Assembly (NCBI RefSeq): GCF_050908995.1 | Contig: NC_135126.1 | Location: forward strand, 6,014,001-6,078,000 | Direction: 5' to 3' | From: Andrena cerasifolii | Lineage: Eukaryota; Arthropoda; Insecta; Hymenoptera; Andrenidae | Length of the DNA stretch: 64,000 nt | Notes under the pieces: model-generated | What the model was told of the DNA's origin: nothing | Seen by the model: the letters and a program-made list of their open reading frames with translations, nothing else | The model's database searches: none | Made by a program: the position numbers and the translations under genes | Shown: positions 24,546 through 36,916 of the stretch, piece by piece | Layout of the letters: each line of letters begins with the position of its first letter | Numbering within the stretch: the stretch's first letter is position 1

Positions 24546-25219
24546 TTAAGGGATTCTCGTATTACAGCCATCGCAATTTATGATTTTTTTTTGGAAAAAA
24601 CTATTGTTAATATTGCATTAAACTCTTTTGGGATATAAGAAGGCATCTTCACACTTGTAGAATCTTTTTTATGTTGATTATTATTTATTAATTATTGTGG
24701 AATCGTGTTAACCTGCTCGACGATGTTGGCGTCAAGTGTAGCACCGCTCACAGTCGTCTGACTCCAAACAGAAGAACATTTTCTTAGTTAAATAATTTAC
24801 GCTGGGACTGGACCTACAATTTTAATTTTAGTTTATATTTATAACACTTTCTTCGTCGATATAAGGAACAATATGAAAAATTTGTTTAAGGAAAAAACTT
24901 ACCTTCTCTGTCAAACGCTATAACGCTTTCAATTTTTCATTTGCTTCCTTTAAAGTGGACCAATCCCAGCGTAAACTATCTAACTTTAAAACTTCTATCT
25001 TTTTGCAATCAGATGATAGGTGCTACACATAGGAGGACAAGATTCCACAATTATTAATAAATAATAAGAAGGCTCGACATAAAAAAAATATTTTCTGCAA
25101 GTTTAAAGATGCCTCCTTATATTCCAAAAGAGTTTAATGCAATATGACCAACAGTTTTATAAAAAAAAATTCTTAAATATCAGTTACTTTTGGGGTTGTT
25201 AGACGAGTATCCCCCTTAA
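24546..25219. mobile_element. 674-bp foldback element, TTAA-flanked palindrome
   Basis: The left arm from 24546 (TTAAGGGATTCTCGT...) is complementary along most of its length to the right arm ending at 25219 (...ACGAGTATCCCCCTTAA). Paired blocks include ACTCTTTTGGGATATAAG with its inverse near 25120, TTATTTATTAATTATTGTGGAATC with its inverse near 25045, GTGTAGCACC with its inverse near 25020, and TTTACGCTGGGACTGG with its inverse near 24963. The spacer is only tens of bases. TTAA at both borders suggests TTAA target specificity as in piggyBac-type elements. No coding capacity. Confidence 0.8.
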
Positions 25220-26795
25220 AATAGCAGACTGTGATTTCTTTTGCTTCGACCAGCGGGCGCTCGGAGCAAGTAAGATTTAAGTTAGCCTCGCTTTTGTCTC
25301 TACTGGATGAACCTCGCTTCGTAAATTAGCCAAGGTCTTTTACGATGCCAGGGAGAGCTTGAGGAGCGGCTTTGGAAGCTGGATATTCTATTACCTTTTC
25401 GCCATCGTCGATCATTCGGTATCATCTTCTGGAACGATGTTTTTATGTCTCCCCTCGAGATACGCACCTGTAAACTGCGAGGGAGTCGCGAGGGTAGCAG
25501 GGGACACTGTGTAAGAGGTGGAGAACGACTTCGGATCAGATTCTGGAAAGGTACGGCTGCTGTCTCTCCGGTTTGTTTGTTGTGTTCCACGAGTCAAGTG
25601 GACGTTTCTAAGGTTAGCACCCAATTGGCTATCGCACCCTGTCCTGGCTCGGAGGGAAAGGTACGAGCGACCATTAGGAAAGACTTATAAGGTGGCTACC
25701 GCCACCAAGGTGGTCGTAGGGTCCTCTTAGCTGGAAAAGACCCCATGCAGGTAATGGGCCTGGCACGAGCCTACCGATTCCCCTCTGCCCGGGCGCGTAT
25801 ACGCCGACTTGTAAACGCGCCGCTTCCACGCTTAAGCCGATTTCACGCGGGCAACTTTCCACAAAACTGCTGTTCCTCACTACGACGCGCTCCCTTTTCC
25901 TCCTCCCTGCACTGTATTATCCCGCTCGCCTCCTTCGCCGCGCAACGGGGAAACAAATTGTCCCGACAGAGCTGCGCGAGGAGAATCCATTAACCACGAA
26001 TAGACACGCGAATGGTGGATGCTTTCCTCCGACGCACAACTTCTCCCGGTATTGCCTTTCTTCCAGTTTCTGGGCTCTCCGATTCGCGTTACAACCACGT
26101 CGATTGGACGTGTCCCTGTCGATGCACGGCGACTCGGTGTGCCGGCAGCCTCGAAAAGGGAAATCGGTGCGTATTTTCGGGCGTAATTCCCCTCCCGCCC
26201 CCGCCTCATTCGGTTGGGATATTTAATTTGAGCCAGCTTGTGTATCGCGCGGTCCTAAGTAAACTGAGACTCGATGGACTCTCGCGGATGCTCGTGCATG
26301 CCCGGCGACGAGGAAGGCGCGGAGGAAAAAGGCGAAACGGGTTTCACCGTCGAACTCGTGCAAACACCGAGAGCCAGAGACGTGCCACGACCGACCACGA
26401 ACCCTCTTGTTGACTCTTCAACTTTACTCGCGCCTCTCTCTCTCTTGCTCTCGCGCCCCGACGCTTCTTCGTCGTTCCCCACGTCCGAGGCCGAGTCCGA
26501 GGCACCCCGGCTGCCTCCAGGTCGGCCGGGTCGTCGACTTCTTACCTGCCGGCCGCTTCGTGGAACCGCGCGAGAAACGGAAAGAGTCGTTTAATTTAAT
26601 TTTCTGCGTGTTTGATGAACCGGGCCCGTGAAACGATTCCACCCACCGCGGGCGGGGGCTGCTGCTCGGTCCACGGAAAGTCCCCTCGGAGCTGTTTATC
26701 AGTTCAGGTCGTGCCAGATCCACTTGCGATTTCTTTTAGAAGCTACGAACAGGCATCGCGGCGAGGGACGTTTTGCAAAAGAGTTACGGCGCACG
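25220..26795. other. Unique intronic DNA, GC-rich
   Basis: CpG-rich sequence. A short hairpin, GGTGGCTACCGCCACC, lies near 25692. No gene recognised. Confidence 0.4.
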
Positions 26796-27524
26796 TTTTT
26801 TAAATATTTCATCATTTGTTGAGTATAATCTAAGATTACAGGTAATATATTGTATAATAAATACAATAAGCATTTTTTTCTCGTCGCTCTTTTTAACGAT
26901 GAGACTCTTGATGTTGATTTCTATGTATTTATAGGGATCGGGGTTTATTAATAAATTATTTAGAACATCTTGATTTGTCATTTTTCGGCTGCTCTTTTTG
27001 TTTATAATTCGCAATAGTTTTTGGAATCTTTATTTCAGGCTTGCTGGGCTTACTCTGCTAAATATTCTAAAAAGCTTTATTAGATTTCCATTTCTAGAAA
27101 ATGATCAGCTTTTTACATTGGAATAGTTTTAGTTAGTCTTTTTCTTGCAATGAAAAATATAAATACTTATATTCTATTGCCAAATTAAGATTTTTTGTTA
27201 ATATTTTCGTATTTCTCTAAATTAAAAGAATTGTTCGTATTTCTTCAAGCATACCTCATAATTCTCGATATTATCTTAAGTATAAGATAATCTGTAATAA
27301 AGCAGAAAGTTTATAAATTTGCGTGTTTGTGTATCGCCTAAAAACTTTCCAGCGGTAAACTCTGTGGTCACGAAATATACCCCAGCTCATTATGCGTGGC
27401 TAATCCAGACGAATGTATCTATTTTCACAGAATTTTTTTTTAAAAATATTAGTATCTAAATTCTGTAATCTAAAGCTAGTAAAGCTGTACTCTAAATCAC
27501 TAAATGATGAAATATGTAAAAAAT
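26796..27524. mobile_element. AT-rich element with about 25-bp inverted termini
   Basis: TTTTTTAAATATTTCATCAT at 26796-26815 is inverted at 27505-27524 with about 1-3 mismatches over 24 bp. The AT-rich composition begins and ends at these repeats. No coding capacity and no clear target duplication were found, so the superfamily is unassigned. Confidence 0.6.
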
Positions 27525-29873
27525 GAAGTGAACGCCTACTTAAGGGTCGATCCGTCCCACTTTTCGGCGCGATGATTTATCGCGAAACGATCTCGGTTAA
27601 TACATTTAATGGAGCAGAATGGGCTATAGAATTTCGCGCGGCGGCTGTCGGTGCGCATCGGCATGCAAACGCTGCGCGCCGAGCGCAGTGGCGATTTGCG
27701 CAATCCACGCACTTTGCATGGACTTGGATGCACGCAGACGAGAGCTCTCAAAGAGAGGTGGCCGAGCCGAGTCGAGCCGAGTGCCGTAACTCGCTCATTC
27801 ACGTATCATTATCCGCGCCGCTGGCTGGATAACGTTGTTGCAATCGCGCGCAATTATATTTTTACGATCCGAGCCAAGGCTTCTATTCCGTGACTATTAA
27901 TGCCCGAACGATCGGGGATCTCTCGCCGGTTTTCTAACCTAAATACGTATCTCCGAAGGCAATTGTTTTTCACCGCGGTACCGTTTCGATCAGGCCGATC
28001 TCCTGGGAATGCTGGCGAAAAAGGAGCGCCCGCGAAATAATTTTAATAACGGTAGCTCCTCGCCACTGCAGGCTACGTGTTTCCATTCCTGGAGCTCTCG
28101 CTGCTCGATACGGTGGCAAAATTCTCCGTACTCGGGTATTGGCAGAATCGCGATGTTTTAGGGGACAATTAGAATTCCGTATTGTGCGCGTATCTCCGAG
28201 GAGCATCGAGAGTCAAAAGGATTAAAGGGTGAGGGAGAAGGAGGGCCCTTTTACCATTATCTCGGCCGATCGGTCTTCCTCGAAGCCCCATCGACGGCCG
28301 AGGGCAAGGAGTCGCGCGTATCCGGGCGGTTCGTCTCCTTTCCCCGTGGCCCTGTTCAAACAATAGAAATAATTCCGTAGAAAGTGCCCTGTCGCCAGTC
28401 AGGTCAGCCTGATGACTTTATAACTCCTGCAAGGCCGGCAAGCCAGGGGGGGTTCGTTGCCTTTTTTTTTTCCACCCGTGACGTCACAACATTTTCATTC
28501 CGAAGGTGTTCCGTGGGCAACCAGGTAGCTCCATAAAGCTCGCCATTTCCCCTGCCCCGCGCCCGGTCCCACCCGGGGGAACGGCGGTCGTAACAAGCTT
28601 TCTTCTCGTATTTTCCGATCCCCTGTCGAGGGTTCCTGGGATGTTTATTTCCCATCGTTAGCATCGCGCCCCGTCGTAGATTCGAAATTGTCGTTCTCAT
28701 TGTCCCGCTGGACGCGGCGACCGATAGGAACGCTCGGACAAATCGCCGGCGGATCCACGCTGTTACACGGTGGACCCGGCGTTCCAGATTTTCTATGCAG
28801 CGAAAGTTATCGGGGCCCTGTTTGCAGCTGTAACGGCAGTAAAGTATCGTGCCGCATCCACCTGTATTATCGGCCGTTCTGTAATAATTATCCGCGCGCG
28901 GCGTGCAGCTGCGACGGGTAGAGGTATCTGGCTGCGAAGCCAGAGCGTATAATTACGGATATTTATTACCGCCAATTGATTTTGCTAAGCACAGATATAA
29001 TAATCGGGTCTGGCGGTTGCTGGGAGCGTGCGAGTCGCCCCGGCGATGCCACTCGCGCGCGGACCACCACGCACGCCCTACTTTCGTCTTAATAAATCCC
29101 GCGGATCGCGCGGCTAACGCTGGCTTTCGATGCCTCCCGTAATGGGATAGTCTCTCGCCGCTAGGATTACGTACAAGTGTACCATCCTCGCGATCTATTC
29201 CCTCGAACGGGGACACGACGTTTCGCCTTCGCCATTAATTATGCCGTTTCCATACCGGCGCGATACCACTTTGTTGTCGCGCTCCTTCGCCGGCAACGGG
29301 CCGGGCTGGCCGCGTTTTACGATCGCGCCGTTACGCGCGCGATTTTCCCGAGATCTCGGGATGATTTACGATCCGATTGCCGGGCAATTAAACCCGGCAG
29401 TTACCTCTTGGCGAGGGTGGAGGGGGGAAAAAAAAACTCGCCCGTAAAGCTTTGGAAAAGTGGCGGGCGAATAGCGGAAAGATCGGTAGGGTCGAGGGAA
29501 TTAGCATCGAACGACTATAAGTCAAGGGACGGTCCCGTTAGAGTTTAGGGGGTAGGATTTGGAGGAGGAAAGGAAGAGTTGGTGGGCAGTTTTTCCTTTT
29601 GCTGGCGAAGACACGCGGGCCGAAGCAGTTCGCCGTGATGGGCGGCACGATCGCAGGGCCTAGATGGACGGCGACGATATCGATAGTCATTGTGTATCGA
29701 GAGCCATCGTATCTCCTCGGGATTATCGATCGAGCGACCCTCCCCGCAGGGGGTCCTAAGACAACCATGGGGCCCCGTTATTTGCCTCTCGTGGAATCTT
29801 CCGTCTTGTTGTTTCCTGCCTGGGCGTAATCCTCGCTGTTTACTAGCCACACGCGTTGCTCCCACCAACGTGG
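27525..29873. other. Unique intronic DNA
   Basis: Balanced to GC-rich sequence. Both strands stay open around 28770-28975 (TCGGCCGTTCTGTAATAATT and neighbouring sequence), with short hairpins such as CTGGCTGCGAAGCCAG near 28929. A regulatory role is possible but unsupported. Confidence 0.4.
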
Positions 29874-31418
29874 TAGGGGAGACCGGGGCCAAAAGTTCCG
29901 ATTTCGATAAAACGTTCAAAATCACTGGAAAATAATGTAGGGTAGACCGGGTCGAATCGGATGAAAATAGGAATTTAGTCCATATTTCTTACATCGCGAT
30001 GGAAATCAGCATTCCATTTGTTCGTAGTACCTCGTCCCTGTCCCCCGCACCTACCGCAATAGCCCGTCAATTGTTTTAAGTTATTGTTTAGAGCTGGCTT
30101 ACGTTTTCAGTGAGGTGGACGCGTGCGAACGTTTCAATTCTGGTCCGAATTTAACCTACGTAATCTGCAATTCCGTATTTAAAATAAAAAGTAAGCTGGA
30201 AAATTCAAATGCGTTTATTGTTATTAGTTTGCACGGTGTCCATGTTTAATATTTTATGTATTTTAGACTATCGTATTATAATATGTTTATGTAATCTACA
30301 CCCTTTGAAATACTTATATATGGGGCTAATCGGATCACGTTATTTCGGGCGAATCGGATTACTCTTATTTTTCATTTGAGTATTTTTATTATTATAAATA
30401 TGATAGTTGTTTATAAACAGATGGTTCGTGCGTACATAAAAAAGAGCACTCAGGGATCATGGTGTCAAAAAAAATAAAATAAATAAAGGAAGCTGTGATA
30501 AAAATTAAATCTAAAGAAATGACAAAGTAAATAAATGAATTAATGGTCTTAAGAAGATAGCATTGTATTTATTCTAGTGAAAAATTAATTCGTCCACTTT
30601 TCGAAGATTGTCTGAGACGAGTGGTGCTCCGAGAATTGTGCTGACAGAGGCGGTAAAAAGGGACAATATTAAGTTAATTCCGAAGCTTTGTTATTAAAAT
30701 ATGAGTTTTATCAGAGATTTTTGGGTTATCCGATTCGCATCAAGTTTCGGGGCGAATCGAATATTTCTCACTTTTTGGTTTTTTATTTATAGAAGAAAGG
30801 TTTTTATGTTTAGTTTTAATTTTTATATATCTATGTTAAAGCCAAAGGTGTACTGGTCACGAATATATATTAAAAAATTAGTTTTTTAATGTCTGATTAT
30901 AATTTTTCTTCCATCAAACACAAAGTGATCTGATTCGACCCGGTCTAACCTAGTTATTCTCTTCGCTATTAGCTAATTTCTTGTTAAATTTATTATATTT
31001 TATGATTTTAAGCTTGTATTTAACATATTGTAATAGATTTTTCATAAGTAGTAATTTATTTGCGGCTGGTCGAAGCGGAACTTCTTACTCTTTTATGGAG
31101 TAAGTTATTACTAAGATATGAGAGTTGCCTTTTAATGAAATATTTCATTTTCTAATGAAATAAAACAAAATTTTATTAATAATGTTCACTTACGAAGGTT
31201 CAGATCACCAAAAATGTATTATCTTTAAAAGAAAACCAAAACAATATAATAACCATAAACATTATCTTTGATATAAAAACTAAAATCTACAAATCAGTCT
31301 TACATTCAACTATCCACCCACACGGAGAATATAATTCAAAGTACAACGCTCTTTTCATTTTGAAGACAGAACCGTCGGAACAACTTACCCCCGGAACTTT
31401 TAGCCCCGGCCTCCCCTA
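29874..31418. mobile_element. TAGGG-ended element A2 (1.55 kb), hosts a nested element
   Basis: The left terminus (29874-29900) begins TAGGGGAGACCGGGGCC and continues AAAAGTTCCG. It matches the reverse complement of 31392-31418 at 25 of 27 positions. The first 18 bases are the same family word as in the 19899-21852 element, so these are two members of one family. TA flanks both ends. Outside the nested insertion (29938-30952) the interior is AT-rich and non-coding. Confidence 0.8.
29938..30952. mobile_element. TAGGG-ended element B (1.0 kb), nested in A2
   Basis: The left end TAGGGTAGACCGGGTCGAAT (from 29938) matches the reverse complement of the right end (to 30952) with about two or three differences over 26 bp. 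The terminal word recurs inside as GGGGCTAATCGGATCACG (30325), CGGGCGAATCGGATTA (30346), ATCCGATTCGCATC (30728) and GGGGCGAATCGAAT (30750). No coding capacity. It lies about 64 bp inside the left end of the host element. Confidence 0.8.
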
Positions 31419-33188
31419 CGCGATTCAGATATCTGTTCGTTCCTGTATCACGCTGCTCTCTTTCACGTTGTGCTCTTCGCCTTGGTATCTGGAATATCAA
31501 AGATTCAGGGGGACGATACCGTGCCACGGCCCTTTGACAATCGGCAGAAGTGGGCTCCGCTATTATGTATGCGTAGCGCTTGAGTAGGGCATTGGGAGAA
31601 AAGATGAGAGTCACTGGAGGTCGAGTTGTATCTAGCAAAAGGGACTTTTAGGGTGAGCCGCACGTGCCGACCGTATGTTTCCAAAGCTCTCCTTCTCGAA
31701 GATTTTGGGAGGAGTGCCATTCGATTTCCGTTCCCGTGATCTCGCCCGCTGTCATTGCTGCGCTGGATGCGGGTGGAGGGATCTCGAATACTGCGACCCA
31801 GCACTTCGGGGTACTTTTAGACCCGATCTAGCCGCACGGCATTATATTCTCGCGGCTATTCCCTATCGTATTTATAGAAGATCCTTGAGAGTTCGCCGCG
31901 TCCAGACGATAACAGGGCCCCGCGGAGGATTTCACTTGGTAATTTTTCACGCGTGTCAGTGAAAATCACGTAGACGCGGCTATTTTTTTTCGTCTGGCGC
32001 GCGCTCGCGGTCGTTCGGTCGGGCGAACAATTCCCAACAATCGTGCAACGGTACACGCATTGTGCTCCCCTGGCTGGCAAAAGCCGTCGTTTGTTCGTTT
32101 GAAGCAGCGATTGCGTTCTGCCAACGCCAGAGAGAGAGAGAGAGAGAGAGGGGGAGAGAGCGAGTGAGAGGGCGGAGGGGAGAGTTAGGGGGCATCATTG
32201 TCGCCCGCGGAATACAATTAGCAGTAAATTAGCATACGCCATCGGGGCCGATAATAAAATCCTGCATATTATAACGATTGCATCGGATCTCACAATGCCG
32301 TTGTCGACCACAAATTATTGATTTAATGGCCGAGAGCCACCGCTCGGGCCAGGCTACTCGAAGCGGAGCGAGGGAATTACGACTCGGGAAGTAGACACGT
32401 CCGATTGGAAATTCTTCTTCTCTGTGCCGCGAGAGGATGTCGGGTGAGGAAAAAATAGCGTGACAACACGGCGAGTTTGTAACTATTATTGCATTGCAAT
32501 CTTCGCCGGTCGGCGCCTTCTTTGAAATCGCTGCCGTTTCGCGAGGATTTGCATACGCGCGAGCAGGACACACCTGTTGTCAAACGTCTCGTCAGTCACT
32601 CTCGCGTGGAAGCCGCGGCTTTCCACGAAGAGAAAAGTCACGAAATGCGCGCCTCGTTCCTGAGGGGGGGGGGGGAGAGGTCCGTGCCCCGAAAGGAGGG
32701 TGCAGGCGGATGGCCCAGAACGAATGAGGGGTGAGGGAGATATTTCGGAGGTTATACGCTCCGGGGCCCGTGTCGCGCCATCAAACTTCGGAACGGGGGT
32801 TCGCCTCTTGACGTCTGGCGCGAGTTGCATTCGCTCGTAAAGGCGTCTCGTAACTCGAGGCGTTATAGACATCGTCGGGGGTATATAAACGTCCGATCCT
32901 ATGTACTTACCGTGCATCCTCTCTCGGCCCTCCTCTGCCTTGCTTATGTACCTTCCGCCGCGGGTACATAGTTACATACCGCACGCACACGGCTACTATC
33001 GCTCGGCGGTAACGCGTGCTATCCGCAGAACGCGCGTAACGGGCCCTCGTAACTCGGCAGGCGCTTCTTTGTAGTGGCGTGCAGCGCCCGCGCGCGCCCG
33101 TATCGGCATTATCAGCGGGCGCAGAGCGTCGTCCGTTCCTTACTGGGCGCAGGACGTCGAAAAACTCGAGTTACGGCAACTACTGTGC
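31419..33188. other. Unique intronic DNA with microsatellites
   Basis: Balanced to GC-rich DNA. It contains an (AG)n microsatellite at 32129-32160 and a 12-base G run at 32664-32675. No gene recognised. Confidence 0.45.
32129..32160. repeat. (AG)n microsatellite
   Basis: Eleven or so AG dinucleotides followed by GGGGAGAGAG. Similar shorter AG/CT tracts occur at 8221-8235, 14836-14855 and 50531-50547. Confidence 0.9.
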
Positions 33189-33602
33189 CAGAGTTGGGCG
33201 TTAGTCGATGAAATTTTTATTCGACTAAATCGTTAGTCGTTATTCGTTGGTCGGAGGACCGCCGTGGCGACTAAGCGACACGAATAAGCGGGGGTCGGAA
33301 CCCGAGCCGCTCCGCTCGGGCCCCGAGGCCCTCTGCCCCTCCGCCCGGCCGAGGGGGGTATCATGAGGCAACGGGAACACTTTTCGGGTGTACCTACTCG
33401 AGCCGAAGCGGCTTATTCGTGACGCTTAGTCGCCACGGCGGCCCTTCGAATAACGAGGAACGAATAACAACTAAAAATTTAGTCGAATACAAATATAGTC
33501 GACTAAAAATTTATTCGTTAATCTCGAATAATTTCACTGCATTCGAAATTTTTATTCGAAGGTTAGTCGAAGAACAATTTGGTCGAATAATGCCCAACTC
33601 TG
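33189..33602. mobile_element. hAT-like foldback element, 414 bp
   Basis: The left end CAGAGTTGGGCGTTA (33189-33203) and right end (to 33602, reverse complement CAGAGTTGGGCATTA) are inverted repeats. The inner blocks GCCGTGGCGACTAAGCG (about 33263) and its inverse near 33429 extend the pairing across much of the element, around a GC-rich core. Flanks TACTGTGC and, offset by one base, TATTGTGC suggest an aged 8-bp duplication. Words GTCGACTAAA and TTCGAATAA repeat near the ends, as subterminal repeats do in hAT elements. Non-coding. Confidence 0.7.
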
Positions 33603-34283
33603 CTATTGTGCCTATCGCGGGCTGGGGAGCAGTGCTCGCGCGCCGCTAATGGCGCGCCACGCGTAATTGCCGGGGATTTAGTTGCTAGAGAGTTGCACGC
33701 GGCTGTAGCGGCTCGTCGATAGACGTCCTCCGAACCACGCGAGCCTAGCTGCTTGAATTACATACGAATATTTATTGGTCGATGGATCCCACGGTGGTTT
33801 ATCGCCGTTGATCCAGGGTTCGCGTTTACTAGAGGCGGCTGTGGTAGTCGCGATGCAGTTCGTAGGGTCGGCGAGACGACGGAGAATATATCGTCCAAGT
33901 GTTTTGCATCGACTTGCATCGCCTTGCCCCGAGGATAAGCGGCGGTCAAGCCTTCGCTCTGCAGACTCCATTCGGAATTCCAAAACGATTGGTCGAGTTC
34001 GCTTCATTCCCCTACTCTGCTCTGCACGGAGCGCAAGATAAGTAATGTTCATGTGCGTCAGAGATGAGTTTGAGCAGACGCTAAAAGAGTTGGAAGAGTT
34101 GCTCCACGAAATATCGACAGAAATTATTATTATAACTATCGTGAAAGCTGCTCGGGTTTCTTTCCCTTTCGCTCATTCACATTGTGCTCGATTATTAAGA
34201 CGATTGGCTTAAGAAGGCTTCCGTCGAGGGCAGAGTTATCAAACGATTCCTTTGAAAAATCCAGACTCGATCCAACCGCGAAT
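33603..34283. other. Unique intronic DNA
   Basis: Balanced composition between the foldback element and a LINE tail. Overlapping opposite open frames at 33678-34052 and 33775-34041 have no recognised family. Confidence 0.4.
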
Positions 34284-34470
34284 AATTTATTTATTTATTT
34301 ACTTAAACGGAAGCCCTTTGATAAATCAATATACAGCAGTGTATACACTGAGAAATGAAGCACAGATTAGAATAATGCTCAAGTACCGCTGCAAGTGCAT
34401 AAATATAATGGAAGACTCAAATAAATAAAACGGGAGAGTAGAGTGGAAATGAAAAGAATGGAAACGAATG
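34284..34470 (-). mobile_element. Probable LINE 3' tail fragment
   Basis: Read on the minus strand, the sequence ends GGGCTTCCGTTTAAGTAAAT followed by further AAAT units. This resembles the tail of the LINE copy at 45028 (GTTATCCCGATTAAATAAAT with AAAT units). No coding part of the LINE was recognised here. The inner boundary is a guess. Confidence 0.4.
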
Positions 34471-36916
34471 TAATGTATTCGTAGAGACAGTAGGGGTTTC
34501 GGAAACCTGAATAATAAGACGAATAAAGTCTTCTTGTATTATATTCGTAGCAGTCTTCATGGATTAAAATGCAAGACGCTCATTGGTAGTGGAAACCTGT
34601 AGGGCAAAGACGCATTTATTTCAAAATCTACTATCCCTTATTTCAGTTAACAACGGGAAAGTAAACATAACCGATGCAATGTAAATTAAATTTTGCGACA
34701 GGACTGCGCGAACGTGTCTCATATTAGATGATTATTATTCACAGTGACGTTTCCTCGCGAATTAGAAGTGTCCTAGACGGGAGCCTGTGGTCTGTCAGTG
34801 CCCTAAACCGTGTTCAGCTATCCTGCAATCGAATCTCGATCGGCCGCAATCGTTTGAGCCGTGTGTACTATAAATGTTCGTGACTAGCGCGGGCATGGTG
34901 CTTCCAGGAAGCAAAGTGCAATCTCGGTAATATCTCGAAACACATTCTCGCCCCGAGGACGCGCGCATCTCGCTCTGCTCTCGCCACTGACCGCGTTCAC
35001 GGCGCCCGATGAGCCGAGTTCCGTGACTCGCGAGGCTGCATGATCATCGGGAGAAGCCAGCACCACCGGGGAGATACATCCAAGATGGAACTCGAACGGC
35101 GCGGCGGTGGAGCGAAGAGGGGAAACGATTGGAAAGGGGATAAGCAGGGGAGGGAGCGGACGATCGTTTTGAATATATCGCTGGGGGCTGCCAAATCGCG
35201 CCGCCCTAAGAGACCACCGCCACGGGATCCAGGATTCCGGATTCGAGCGCGGATTGGAGGAATCCGCCGCCAGTCTGATTCTCCACGCTCGCTCCCCCGA
35301 CCCCCTCCGGCATCCTCTTCCCTCTTCCTGCCATCTTTCTCAGGGAGCAGGACATCCAGCTAACAGGAACGAAACTTCCACCCGTGAAGCATCAGCGTAA
35401 TCGTTATAATTAGAGATCGTAAAGCGTCGAAGAGGGCCGCTCGCGCCCCGTTGAGAAAAGAGGGAAGAGCGCGCCCGGCGAAAGGATTCCGACGAGTTCG
35501 AAGGAAACTTTGTTCAACGACGATCACTATAATTTCGACCCGATATATCCTGGACGTTCTCGTGAGCGAGTCTCCTGTTCGTCGAGGGCTTCGCGTAAGA
35601 AAGAGAGTCGATGTTTGCAGCTCCAGCTCGGAGCAGATATTCGACCAGGGCCCGCTCCGCACCCTGCAACACCTGTGCGGAGTATATAACCGCAAGGGTT
35701 TAACGCACGTTCGCAGACAACGCGGGACCAGACGAATTTTATAGGCCGTCGGGTGTTTCGGCTTAATAGCCGAATTCCACGTGCACAGATGACGGCTCGT
35801 AGGCCATTCTGGCCCCGCAGCGGCAAATCGTGCTACGTCCTACGCCACCCCAGGCCTCTATTGTCTACCAATGCTCCTCGTATTTTCGTTTACGAACCGC
35901 GAATAAAATAAACTCATCCTCGGGAACACGTTACAGGTCCTTTTCGTTACGCCGCGAGGCAGCCAGCCTTTTGTCCGTCCTCGAAACTACCTGTCTCCAA
36001 TCATTCGGCCGGGGGACGGGGTATGAGTAATTGGGAATCGCGACACGAGTCGTCGGTCCACTCGAATGTACGTAAGTACTTCTGGTCCACACGGAGCGCA
36101 ACAGCTGCTTCCGTCGGTCTTGCATTCGATCTTTGAAGTTTTTTCGCCACTTTGGGGAACACTGGCCGGCTCGAAGCTGGCAATTTGTCCCGTCGAAAGC
36201 CGACAACTAATGTAATTACACGTTCAATGAGAATTATCATGCGCCTAGCTGGCCGCAGCTGCGTTCCCCGTCTTCGTTTCTCCTCCAGTGTGTGTGTCTC
36301 GTGACTTTTTGCGAGCCTCGTTAGCTCGTAAACCGAGAGCAGGGAGGCCCTTCATCTTGGGAATCGCGTCGTTCCTCGGGTGCATGGTTTCTTTGCGCTT
36401 CCAACTAGTTACCTGACGTCGAGGGGCTGCTCGTTCCGCGTTACATATCGCTGCGATTTATAGAGGGAAGTCGGATTCCCGGGGCTGGCAGTGGGTGAAA
36501 GGAATCCAAGGGTCCGGGCTATCCGGCCGCGCGCATCGCGTTGCAATCGTTACGGGTTGAGCTCGTATAAAGCTGCATATCAGCTTAAGGGGGTAAGGCT
36601 AACTCGATTAGTCGCATTATTGGTATCGGATAATATGCAGCGCAGGGGTTCCTGCCGCTGCCCGGGCATATTAGTAACAGAATCCGTACAAGGCCGCCTC
36701 GTTTGATATTACCTACCTCACCGCGAGCAAGACGGGTGCGTTGCGTTTCCTCGCCAGCGAAGGAAGGCGCACGATCGACCGCCTAGACGGCCCCGCTTCG
36801 TACGCCAGCGTACGTGCACCTCGTAAGTCGGACATAAATTACGCCGCGGAGAAACGCGGGTATTACCAGCGGCCAGACATCTCGGGGGAAGCTAACATCC
36901 CCCGCGTGTAGCCTGC
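34471..36916. other. Unique intronic DNA
   Basis: AT-rich for the first 250 bp, then balanced to GC-rich. Nothing recognised on either strand. Confidence 0.4.
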
